From positions 74,818,427 through 74,882,426 of the forward strand of contig OZ034968.1 in NCBI GenBank assembly GCA_964030785.1: 64,000 bases of DNA, read 5' to 3'. The stretch comes from Siderastrea siderea. Its lineage: Eukaryota > Cnidaria > Anthozoa > Scleractinia > Rhizangiidae. Below, piece after piece: positions 22,541-30,847 of this stretch (within the stretch, counting starts at the first letter, position 1; each line of letters begins with the position of its first letter). The translations under genes were made by a program, and so were the position numbers. Under the pieces are notes generated by a model. That model did no database searches. It saw only the letters and a list, made by a program, of their open reading frames with translations, and was not told the origin of the DNA.

Positions 22541-22800
22541 ATGAGTGATACCACGGGTTCCCCCGTGTATTGGATGCCGGGCCCGCCAAGCCCTGTGTAT
22601 TCCCGAGTCAGCCGATCGTCGGACGAATTTTCGTTCGACTCCAGTACTCCTCCCTTTGGACGCCGGAGTCGGTGGATTCCGGGTTTCCGGAATCCATTGC
22701 ATACGACGAAGATGATATACAAGAAGATGATTGGCTGGCGCAACTGCCAGTACAGTGGGAAGTGCAGGACCAAGAGGAAGAGATGAGGATCGTGGGGGTG
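22541..22800 (+). pseudogene. Pro/Ser-rich then acidic ORF, candidate gag N-terminus
   Basis: An ATG at 22541 opens a Pro/Ser-rich frame (SPVYWMPGPPSPVYSR). After about 120 bp the better frame is one with an acidic run (YDEDDIQEDDWLAQLP). The same Pro/Ser-then-acidic order occurs after LTR D and after LTR E, so I treat these as degraded starts of the family's gag. No zinc knuckle is visible here, and I recognise no family. Confidence 0.35.
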
Positions 22801-22807
22801 AGACCAC

Positions 22808-23910
22808 TGTCACAAGACGAGTTGTGAAATATGATAAAAATAGTTAAACATTTACAAGAATTAAAGGAAATGGCTTTTTGGGATTTAAACTTAAGTGAGC
22901 CCCCCCTTTTAAAGCAAATAAACCTAAAACCTAGTTACCCAAATATTAAGATGACGAAGATAACCTAAGAAAATAACAATATCAGGCACGAAATATTTCA
23001 ACTTGTAAAACGTTGAAATAGTAAAAGTAAAAACGTACAACTTTCGATATAAACTTAAAATGTAACATAAAGAAAGCTGTTTCAGCCTTAAAACTGTAAA
23101 ACGAACAAAGTTGCGGAAAGTGAAGGTCCTAGAACATTCTAGAAGGACACGGAAGCTATTGAGATATTATGTAACAGTTATAAGTTTTACATTTAGGAAG
23201 CGACAGCGTCGAATTCTATACACCTAATTCTGTATCTTGTGCTATTAAGTTGTGAAACTTTTCATATAAAGGATTACTAGGGAAAAGAAGAAGTTTTTAG
23301 TTGTGTGATCCTCAAAAAGTAGATTTTGAATGTCTCTGATTGTCAGAACTAACCTGACTAAAAAGTTTTAAAAGTGTCTTTGCAACCTCTCATTAATTAG
23401 CTAGGACAAACTTGGGTTTTTAGATTTAGATAAGTTCCCACGGGTATGAATAGGGCGCTGTGCTTGTTTTGCAATTAGATTAAGTTTAAATGTTACTTTT
23501 TAGTTACTACAACATAATCTTACATGACAATTATACCGGCAAAAAGAACTTGTAGTATACATATTGTTATTCATTTATCTAGTATGTTGCTTCTTTACTA
23601 TCGAAAAAACTTTTCAAGTAAACTTAGCTTTTCATTTTAATTATATGATAATTAGCAATTAACATTAAGAAAAACTATAAATATAGAAAAGAATTTTAAG
23701 ACGCATTTACGCAGAATTGTGAGTTTGAGAAGAAGAAGAAAGTAGAAGCGAAGAGTGAAGGAACAAGAAGCTGTAAAAGAAGGAGAGGAAGAAACTCAAA
23801 GTTAAGTGTTTAATGTGATTGAGCCATTCAAACGGTCCTCTCGCAGCAGCGAGCCAAGCGAGTCGCTTCTTAAAACCATCAAGAAAACACACAAAAATCC
23901 TTCTTTCACA
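22808..23910 (+). repeat. LTR D (1103 bp)
   Basis: It begins TGTCACAAGACGAG and ends CTTTCACA. It is collinear with LTR B, with a TATA-like CATATAAAGG at 23263-23272 and a heat-shock element at 23127-23144, 319 bp from the start. A gag-like fragment follows, so it may be the 5' LTR of another, deleted copy. Confidence 0.82.
23127..23144 (+). promoter_or_regulatory. Heat-shock element in LTR D (one mismatch)
   Basis: TCCTAGAACATTCTAGAA retains three perfect alternating units and one with a single change. It lies about 120 bp upstream of the TATA-like box. Confidence 0.6.
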
Positions 23911-24478
23911 CCACCTTCACGGCTCGCCTCAACCAACTCCTCCGCCTTTTTTTCTCTCTCCGGCGTACTCGCCGATTGAACCTCAAATTGAGTTGATAAT
24001 TTTACCTGACAGTGACGAGGACTGGCCCGACGAGGAAAACGAAGACCAGGAGGAAAGAGGAGAGGAAGAGTACGAAGAAGAGCTAGTGGAAGAGCTAGCA
24101 GAAGTCATCTGCCCTATAGAAGACCAAATTACAAGCTTTTGCGAATCATGAAAACTGCCATCACAACAACTTCATGGAATTTTTGTCCAAATTTTCTCTG
24201 GAAGTAGGTAGAACGTTTTCTACACAACTCCGGTTTACTGAAATTAATGACATTCTCCATCAGACATACAAGCTAGATAATAAACAACTTGTTAGATTTG
24301 TTGACCTTCCTTTGCAAATATGGAGCATTTACGCTCGGGCGTCGTCCTAAGGTTTGTAATCTGCACAGTTTTGAACGCAGCAAGGGAAGAAATTCTAGTC
24401 GTTAGCGACGATTTTGTCTCGTACAACATAGGCGCAATATTCATCTCTGTTACCGCTGTGGACAAAACTGTCACAAGA
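23911..24478 (+). pseudogene. Gag-like fragment between LTR D and LTR E
   Basis: The first frame is Pro-rich (PQPTPPPFF), then strongly acidic (DSDEDWPDEENEDQEE), ending at 24151. In another frame a helical segment follows (FMEFLSKFSLEVGRTF, LRFTEINDILHQ, near 24165-24340). In a third frame a basic stretch ends in CYRCG just before LTR E, which looks like the first half of a CCHC zinc knuckle. Order and position directly after an LTR fit gag. The knuckle is cut by LTR E and the frame is broken twice. Confidence 0.45.
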
Positions 24479-24807
24479 CGGTTTGCAAAATATGATAAAA
24501 GTAATTAAACATTGACAAAAACTAAAGGAAATCGCTTTTTGCAATTTAAACTTAAGTGAAACCCGCGTTTTCAAGCGAATAAACTCAAATGTATTTACCC
24601 AAATATTACGATAACAAAGATTTACGTAAAAACAAAAATGCTACATGCACGAGACATTTTAACTAGTAGAATGTTTAGATAACAAAGCGAAGCACATGGC
24701 CTTTGCTAAAAAACTAAAATATACGGTAAACGTAATCTCAGAAAAGCTGCTGTAGTCTTAAAATATATATTAAACATAACTATGTGGTAAGATTTCGAAC
24801 GCTAAGG

Positions 24808-24825
24808 TTCTAGAACATTCTGGAA
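24808..24825 (+). promoter_or_regulatory. Heat-shock element in LTR E (perfect)
   Basis: TTCTAGAACATTCTGGAA has four perfect alternating TTC/GAA units with 2-bp spacing, 329 bp from the LTR start. Confidence 0.68.
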
Positions 24826-24958
24826 AGATAAGGAAAACCTTGTAAACGGAAACGATTTGGTGGTATACAAACTTATACTTGGATCACGCAACGATCTTAA
24901 GTTTAAGATCCGGCAACGTCAGCGCTCAATTCTGTACCAAATACTATCTGTATTCTAT

Positions 24959-25313
24959 GTCGGCGCAACACGAACGTTCTTCAACCTGTTTATATCTAAA
25001 ATTGCCATCTTTGATATAAAGACACACCCCGCCGTGGCTATCGGATGACCAATCCCTTCTCATGATATTATAGCCGGGAATGTCGACAACAGTGTCTAGG
25101 ACTGTTGATTTTAACCAAGTTTCAGTAAGTTTCATTAGTTTCAGTATTCAGTCTGCTTTATTCATTAATCTTATAGACCCTTATAGAACAATTTATAATA
25201 ATTTTAGTTTTTGTATCATGATTATGTAAATATTATTAGCCGTAAATGTAAATACACAATTCAGCCCTTGGGCTACGTAAGTATTTATTTAATAAACTAT
25301 CTATCCATCCATA
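24959..25313. mobile_element. Short LINE insertion with inverted 5' part
   Basis: The left part (24963-25135) encodes on the minus strand a piece of APE-type endonuclease (LTETWLKS, DIPGYNIMRRD, GGVCLYIKDG). The right part (about 25140-25313) is on the plus strand a LINE 3' tail (GCCCTTGGGCTACG, TTTAATAAAC, then an ATCT/ATCC repeat). Opposite orientations in one short insertion are the hallmark of twin-primed 5' inversion. It interrupts LTR E. Confidence 0.6.
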
Positions 25314-25704
25314 AAAAGAGTTTTCATTTTACGTGATTTCTAAAATAGCACTCTTTTGAATTGCCGTCGATGGTCGGGACATCCCGACTACAACGTTGAC
25401 ATGTTTTTCCTCGATCATGGTAATTATATGATAATTAATTCTTATCGGTCAAAAGTGTTTACATGTAATTAATACCAAGAAAAACTATAAAAAAGAGCAG
25501 ACAATTGTAAGTTTTAGACAAGAGGAAAGTAAAAGCGAAGAGAGAAGAACTGAGAAGATGTAGAAGCTAAGAAGAAGAAGGAGAATTAAAAGGAGAAGGA
25601 AGAGTATGTTGTCTAGTGTGATTGAACTATTGAAACTGTACTCTTGCAGAAGAGAAGCGAGTATCTCCTGATTCCCCAAGAAAAGGGAAAGAGCACCCTT
25701 CACA

Positions 25705-26083
25705 TCTGGTGGAGAATTGGGTTCGTTCCGTCTATGGCAAAAACGCCATCTACGCCTTTTTTGCCAACTTTGTCAGAGCCTTTGGTGCCGCCATCTTCAA
25801 CGAATACCTCTGTGCCGTCTTCGACGCAGACCTTTGTGCCGTCTTCGCTGCAGACTTCTGCTTTATCCACATCATAGCCTCCCTCGCCATCTTCTTCCCC
25901 AGTGCAGCCTGAAGAATCACCAAGTTCCCCAGTTTTTGTTGCAGCAGATGACGAGGAAGAGCACCTAATTGTGGAGATCAAAGAAGAAGTTGGGCCTAAC
26001 TTAACAGACGAAGAAGTACGAGATATACTTGATTTCTTAGAAGACCTTGAACTTTTTGATTCTCCTTTTGACCAAGACGTATA
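25705..26083 (+). pseudogene. Pro/Ser/Thr-rich then acidic ORF, candidate gag start after LTR E
   Basis: An early frame repeats PSSTQTFVPSS-like units. A second frame (25902-26083) reads SPVFVAADDEEEHLIVEIKE and further acidic, Leu/Asp-rich sequence before a stop. It has the same order of composition as the fragments at 22541 and 23911. The sequence then passes directly to the membrane-anchor end of the env-like gene, so gag-to-env deletion has removed pol. Confidence 0.4.
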
Positions 26084-26273
26084 AGCAGGACTTAGTATGT
26101 GCATCCTTATTTATCTTGGTTGCTGCCCCTTATCGCCAACGTGTCTCGTGTGCTGTGTATTTCCCAGGCGGTGCTACTGTCACAAATCCAGAAGAAATTT
26201 TGTTGGAAAACCTCACCACATGTAAGGACTGCAACTGCCCCAGATGTTCTTCCTTTATAGAGTCCTTCAAATA
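26084..26273 (+). pseudogene. Env-like membrane anchor and cytoplasmic tail (copy 3)
   Basis: The segment matches the 3' end of the env-like gene at 18040-18208: a CILIYLG-like hydrophobic span and, one frame over, a tail with CKDCNCPRC. A frameshift lies between span and tail. Confidence 0.6.
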
Positions 26274-26404
26274 AGATTTCTTGTGCCTTACAACTCTAAT
26301 GAAAAATATGCATTTTGTTTTGCAGTTTGTTACATAGCCGATGTGAAAAATTTCCACGCGGCACCAAAGAGGCAGGAAAAACAAAAAAGAGGAGAAAAAA
26401 TTAA

Positions 26405-26640
26405 AATGTCTCGTAATTTAGTTTTATTTTAGGCACACGTTATCGGAGAAGGATTCCACCAGATTTGCTTTGTTCAGTTAGCCCATGTTATGAGGCTCTT
26501 TTACGCCATGAACTCGATTTATTTTTAATATTATTGGGGTGAATTTCATCCATCAGCTTTTTGTTTACCTCCAGAATTCCCTCCCGATATTGTTGATTTT
26601 TCTTTCGAGTGCCCTCCTGGAGTAAAACGCCAATTAGGCG
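26405..26640 (+). pseudogene. Second copy of the post-env ORF
   Basis: The start (MSRNLV, then RYRR, PCYEALLRHEL in another frame) matches the first 50 residues of the ORF at 18368. After the matching point this copy continues with a different segment (LPPEFPPDIVDF, ECPPGVKRQLGEF) instead of the GC-rich 145-residue segment. A SINE-like sequence follows. Confidence 0.5.
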
Positions 26641-26647
26641 AGTTCTC

Positions 26648-26745
26648 CCTTCACACACATATATGACCGATTCCGGGAATCGAACCCGGCCGGGACACAC
26701 TGGTGGGAGGCAAGTGCTCTCACCACTGGGCCGTCCCTGTCCCCC
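26648..26745 (-). mobile_element. tRNA-derived SINE head, minus strand
   Basis: On the minus strand there is a box-A-like GGCCCAGTGGTGAG and a box B GGGTTCGATTCCCG, about 35 bp apart. The arms around the anticodon position do not pair properly, so this is not a working tRNA. The order and sequence fit tRNA-derived SINEs of cnidarians. Confidence 0.6.
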
Positions 26746-26759
26746 TTCATCACAGAACT

Positions 26760-27560
26760 TGTAAACAGTTCTCAGGAAAGTAAGTATATGTATGCCTACA
26801 AATTGTACCTTCAGAGGAACTGGAACTGAAGAGAAATAGGATAAAAGTGAAAAAGATGAGAAGAAATTAAGAAGAACCTAAAAAGAACGACTGAATCTTA
26901 GAAGCCATATTAAGAAGTAAGGTCAGTCATGGAAGGAACCTCCAGAAGAAGGAGATTGTTGATCCGGTATGACATTTCCATTCCCGGTTATGCATCATCC
27001 AACACAACTTCTCACTCAAACCTTCCAAGGCTGCACGAACGGACCACCAATGGGTACAGGTTTGGAAGCACCTTCTCCAAAACAGTCCTGGCAGGAGGGA
27101 ATAATCATCACTTCTAACCAAGAAGGCTTGAAAAATATTTAATAGAAAAATAAAAATTCAGGACAGCCAACACCAAGAGTAGAAACATCACTCGTCAAAC
27201 GCACTGTGTTCATCATCCAAACCGACGCTGCTTGCTGGATGCCCATTATGGATATTGGAATGAGGTCAGTTATTGACATGTTTAGGTTTGAGACAAGTCC
27301 ATTCCGCTCTTAAATACTATTTTTTCATATCTTACGAACGATTGTCTTGTAGATGAAGACCATCTTACTTTGTGCGTGATTTTAAAACAGCATTTTTTTC
27401 AATTACGATCTTTTAGTTCCAGGCAACTTTGGGAATGTTTTTGTATTTATTGTTTACAATTTGCCTTTCGTACAATACACAACTACAATAAACTTAACTA
27501 AATACACAATTGTAAATAACAACACACAAAACATGATTATCTAGTTATCTTAACCAATTA
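26760..27560. other. Internal or relic retroelement sequence; no gene recognised
   Basis: A small ORF at 26929-27117 (MEGTSRRRRLLIRYDIS) follows a GAAGAAG-rich stretch like the end of the LTRs, so it may be another leader ORF of the family. Near 27385-27420 a GTGATTTTAAAACAGCAT block resembles LTR interior sequence seen at 25331 and 46511. Confidence 0.3.
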
Positions 27561-27640
27561 AGAATTACCACCAACACTTTTCATAAATATGGAAAAATCT
27601 AAAAGGAAGAGCACAGAATTGAAAAGTTAGATAAGGCACA

Positions 27641-28060
27641 GACATAGAAATACAGAAAGAAACAGAGATCCTTCTCATTTGGCAGACGTTTACCAAAAAA
27701 ACAAAGCGACGACGTAAGGAGTCTTTCTTTTTCAGTATCGCCATCTGCGTCAAAATGTCGACAGACGAAATATTTTGCGAAGATGGAGGTGACGCCAGGT
27801 GGTGAAGAGTGGGTAGACGACTATATAGATTATGGGGCACTAGCGGGTGTTTCCCCCAACTTTACCTACTCTTCCCCTTTCTCATCCGTCACCTCCAACG
27901 CGACAGATGAACAAAAAGCGGTAGCTGATGGTTACCAAAAAGGCACCCGGTGGAAGGAATAACACGAGAAGTCAGGACGAAATTGGGATCCCATGTTCTC
28001 AACAGGATGGAGAAAAAGCAAAAAAAGGTCCAACTACAAAGGAGTTTTACCTTGTTTCTT
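27641..28060 (+). pseudogene. Degraded first copy of a duplicated acidic ORF
   Basis: From 27755 the sequence parallels the intact ORF at 28308 (VTPGGEEWVDDYIDY and a GITREVRTKL...LNRMEKK end). A single-base change in length near 27783 breaks the frame, and a middle part is missing. The duplication spans about 540 bp. Confidence 0.55.
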
Positions 28061-28307
28061 ATTTTGTAACATGTTATCTTATGTAACATTCGTAAGAAAT
28101 TAATGCTTGATAAACACTCGTAATCTCGTCTTTATCGGTCCGATCTTTTCGTACCTTATTTTGGTTTTCATTTGGCGCCAGAAACTCGACCATTTTCTTA
28201 TTTCGTAGACTTCGTACAAAAAAAAAAAAAGAAAAAACAAAAAAAAAGAAAAAACAAAACGAAGATGTAAGATGTCTTTCTTTGTCAGTTCCGCCATCTG
28301 TGTCAAA

Positions 28308-28721
28308 ATGTCGTCAAACATAGAAATGTTTTGCGACGACTGGGAGGTGACGCCAGGAGGGGAAGAGTGGACAGAGGATTATATAGATTATGTGGCATTA
28401 GAGGGTGTTTTTCCCGACTTCACTTTCTCTTCCTCATTCTCATCTGTCACCCCGTTCGCCTCCAACGCAACCGGTAGTCAAGAAAATGATGAAATGAAAG
28501 CGGTGGACGAGGCGGCTGGTGGTGACCGAGAAGGCGTTGAACCTTGCACCCGGTGGAGCAGTTGCAATGACGACGACCGCCGCGACCAAGAGAAGAGAGT
28601 GGCTGCCGCCACCGACTATATTAGCAAAAGAGGAATAACAAACGAAGTCAGGAAGAAACTAAGATTTCATGTCCTGAACAGGATGGAGAAAAAGCGAAAA
28701 ACGGTCAGTATCGCCATTTAA
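28308..28721 (+). CDS. Unrecognised acidic ORF with basic C-terminus (137 codons)
   Basis: The start at 28308 is chosen because the degraded copy at 27755 has an ATG at the same aligned place; an upstream in-frame ATG at 28272 would add 12 residues. The N-terminal third is acidic (VTPGGEEWTEDYIDY), the middle Ser/Phe-rich then Asp/Glu/Arg-rich, and the end basic and helical (RGITNEVRKKLRFHVLNRME). It lies between retroelement relics and just upstream of an LTR 3' end. No domain is recognised. It may be another accessory or gag-type ORF of the family, or a host-derived duplicate. Confidence 0.4.
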   Translation: MSSNIEMFCDDWEVTPGGEEWTEDYIDYVALEGVFPDFTFSSSFSSVTPFASNATGSQENDEMKAVDEAAGGDREGVEPCTRWSSCNDDDRRDQEKRVAAATDYISKRGITNEVRKKLRFHVLNRMEKKRKTVSIAI

Positions 28722-28969
28722 AACTCTCTCCTTACACGAGTTTAGTCGACTTTATCACCCTGGAACTTTTAAAAGGTTTATTACTTTATATTGTAATAGT
28801 TCTAATAATTCTAATATTTTTGATAATTCTTATATGTTTTGGTAATTTAGTAAATTTGGCAATTTAGTGATTTTGAGTAATTTGGCAGTCTTGTATTATA
28901 GCAATTAGTCATTTTTCGGACCTTTCTTGTTTTTCATACTGAGGAGCATATTGAGGATGCTCTTAAACG

Positions 28970-29158
28970 CAGAATTGTAAAGGGAGAGAAGAAAAAGAAT
29001 AAGAAGACAGAAGAGCTTAGAAGTAGAAGATTTTATATCAAAGAAAAGGAAGAGAGTAGGGCTTGTCTGTTATTGTGAATTTTGAACTGGTTCCTTCGCC
29101 AAGCAGAGTTCGCAGCTTTTGAATAAATCCTCCTGAAAGGAAAGAACTCCCCTTCACA
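28970..29158 (+). repeat. LTR G, 3' end only
   Basis: ACGCAGAATTGTAA, a GA-rich block and a terminal CTCCCCTTCACA match the 3' portions of LTRs B, D and E. The 5' part is not recognisable. The terminal 30 bp recur in many units of the tandem array that follows. Confidence 0.6.
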
Positions 29159-29521
29159 TTAGGAAGGAAGCATTATATGAGAGATATAAAGAAGCTAGGA
29201 TCATATGAGAGATATAAGAAAGCAAGTTTTATATGAGAGATATAAGAAAGGAAGAATCATATGAGAGATATAAGAAAGCAGGAAAGAGATGACAGATACA
29301 AGGAAGGAAGGGTAATATGAGAGATATAAGAAAGGAAGAATGATATGAGAGATACAAGGAAGCAAGAATGATATGTTGTGAAGCTAATTTTAGGGAATTG
29401 ATTAGCGTCAGTAAGTGGCTTGTTTGCCTCATTTAAGTGTAGTGCCGGTAATCAATATTCAGAACCATTTTAAATGGTACTTTGGGGAGCACCGGCACTC
29501 ATTTTTCTTTGACAGATATTT

Positions 29522-29779
29522 TTGATTTTTGTATTTTTTTTTGTATTAGACGAAAGATACGTCCATTCTTTATTTAATAAATACATACTTTTAGAAGATA
29601 AACGTACCTATATTAGAGTAGACCTGTTATTTTTAATACGTAAAATGTATGAGTCAGGTTATCACACCTTAGCTTTCTTTTGCCTTAACACATTTGAAGG
29701 AGTTAATCCTCCGGGAACTTTTCACAAATTTCTTCTTTTATTTGCTAATATTTTGGACAATTGTAATATGTTTTGGTGA
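29522..29779 (+). CDS. First copy of the array ORF (85 codons)
   Basis: Reads VLDERYVHSLFNKYILLEDK, then DLLFLIRKMYESGYHTLAFF and a PPGTFHKFLLLF end. The same frame, with few substitutions, is open in nearly every unit of the array (for example 30202-30498, 31388-31684, 33642-33938, 36625-36921). The composition is Leu/Phe/Tyr-rich and helical. No domain is assignable with confidence. Because the frames could stay open merely through recent duplication, expression is not implied. The longer 98-codon form begins MGS(T/I)GTHFSLTDI. Confidence 0.4.
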   Translation: MIFVFFFVLDERYVHSLFNKYILLEDKRTYIRVDLLFLIRKMYESGYHTLAFFCLNTFEGVNPPGTFHKFLLLFANILDNCNMFW

Positions 29780-30634
29780 CTTAGTAATAAATCCTCCTGA
29801 AAGGAAAGAACTCCCCTTCACATTAGGAAGGAAGCATTATATGAGAGATATAAAGAAGCTAGGATGATATGAGAGATATAAGAAAGCAAGCTTCATATGA
29901 GAGATATAAGAAAGGAAGAATCATATGAGAGATATAAGAAAGCAGGAAAGAGGTCAGAGATACAAGGAAGGAAGGATGATATAAGAGATATAAGAAACGA
30001 AGAATGATATGAGAGATACAAGGAAGGAAGGGTAATATGAGAGATATAAGAAAGGAAGAATGATATGAGAGATACAAGGAAGCAAGAATGATATGTTGTG
30101 AAGCTAATTTTAGGGAATTGATTAGCGTCAGTAAGTGGCTTGTTTGCCTCATTTAAGTGTTGTGCTGGTAATCAATATTCAGAACCATTTTAAATGGTAG
30201 TTTGGGGAGCACCGGCACTCATTTTTCTTTGACAGATATTTTTGATTTTTGTAAGTTTTTTGTATTAGACGAAAGATACGTTTATTCTTTATTTAATAAA
30301 TACATACTTTTAGAAGATAAACGTACATATAGTAAAGTAGACCTGTTATTTTTAATACGTAAAATGTATGAGTCAGGTTATCACACCTTAGCTTTCTTTT
30401 GTCTACATACATTTGAAGCAGTTAATCCTCTGGGAACTTTTCATAAATTTCTTCTTTTGTTTCCTAATATTTTTGACAATTGCAATAAGTTTTGGTGACT
30501 TAGCAATAAATCCTCCTGAAAGGAAAGAACTCGCCTTCACATTACGAAGGAAGCATTATATGAGAGATATAAAGAAGCTAGGATGATATGAGAGATATAA
30601 GAAAGGAAGCTTTATATGAGAGAAGTGAAGAGAG

Positions 30635-30847
30635 GTGAAGATGCAAGTGCCCGGATTGAGGGACGCGTATCCAACGAAGTCCTTAAGTGATTTAATGAAC
30701 ATCAGTGGCTACTTCAGGGCTCACATGGCGTCCCCACTGAAATGGTGCCTCACCTGCGGGCGGACGCACTGCAGGAGGACACTAGCACTGTGTCTTCCTA
30801 CGTTCAATAACTATTCTTTTGAGCTGATGCTCACCATTTCAGTAAAT
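30635..30847 (+). repeat. Insert in array unit 3, shared with 38385-38600
   Basis: About 215 bp, more GC-rich than the rest of the array, present in only two units. One frame reads ARIEGRVSNEVLK, then FNEHQWLLQGSHGVPTEM and DTSTVSSYVQ before a stop. Here that frame has an internal TGA, which is AGA in the copy at 38385. Confidence 0.6.

Larger units (their letters stand above)
24479..25704 (+). repeat. LTR E (1226 bp, containing a LINE insertion)
   Basis: It begins TGTCACAAGACGG and ends CCCTTCACA. Without the LINE insertion (24959-25313) its length is about 870 bp, close to LTR B. It has a perfect heat-shock element at 24808-24825. The TATA region is displaced or lost at the insertion. Two bases after the end lies TGGTGGAGAATTGGG, a possible primer-binding site, though I cannot assign a tRNA. 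Confidence 0.82.

Noticed and set aside
25707..25721. Primer-binding site TGGTGGAGAATTGGG after LTR E
   Set aside because: Its position is right, but I could not match it to a tRNA 3' end and the other LTR copies lack it, so it is mentioned only within the LTR entry.
25700..26104. 134-codon Ser/Gly-rich minus-strand ORF
   Set aside because: It is antisense to the Pro/Ser/acidic gag-like segment that directly follows LTR E, and no minus-strand motif supports it.
26648..26745. Functional tRNA on the minus strand
   Set aside because: Box A and box B are present but the stems around the anticodon do not pair; it fits a SINE head better.
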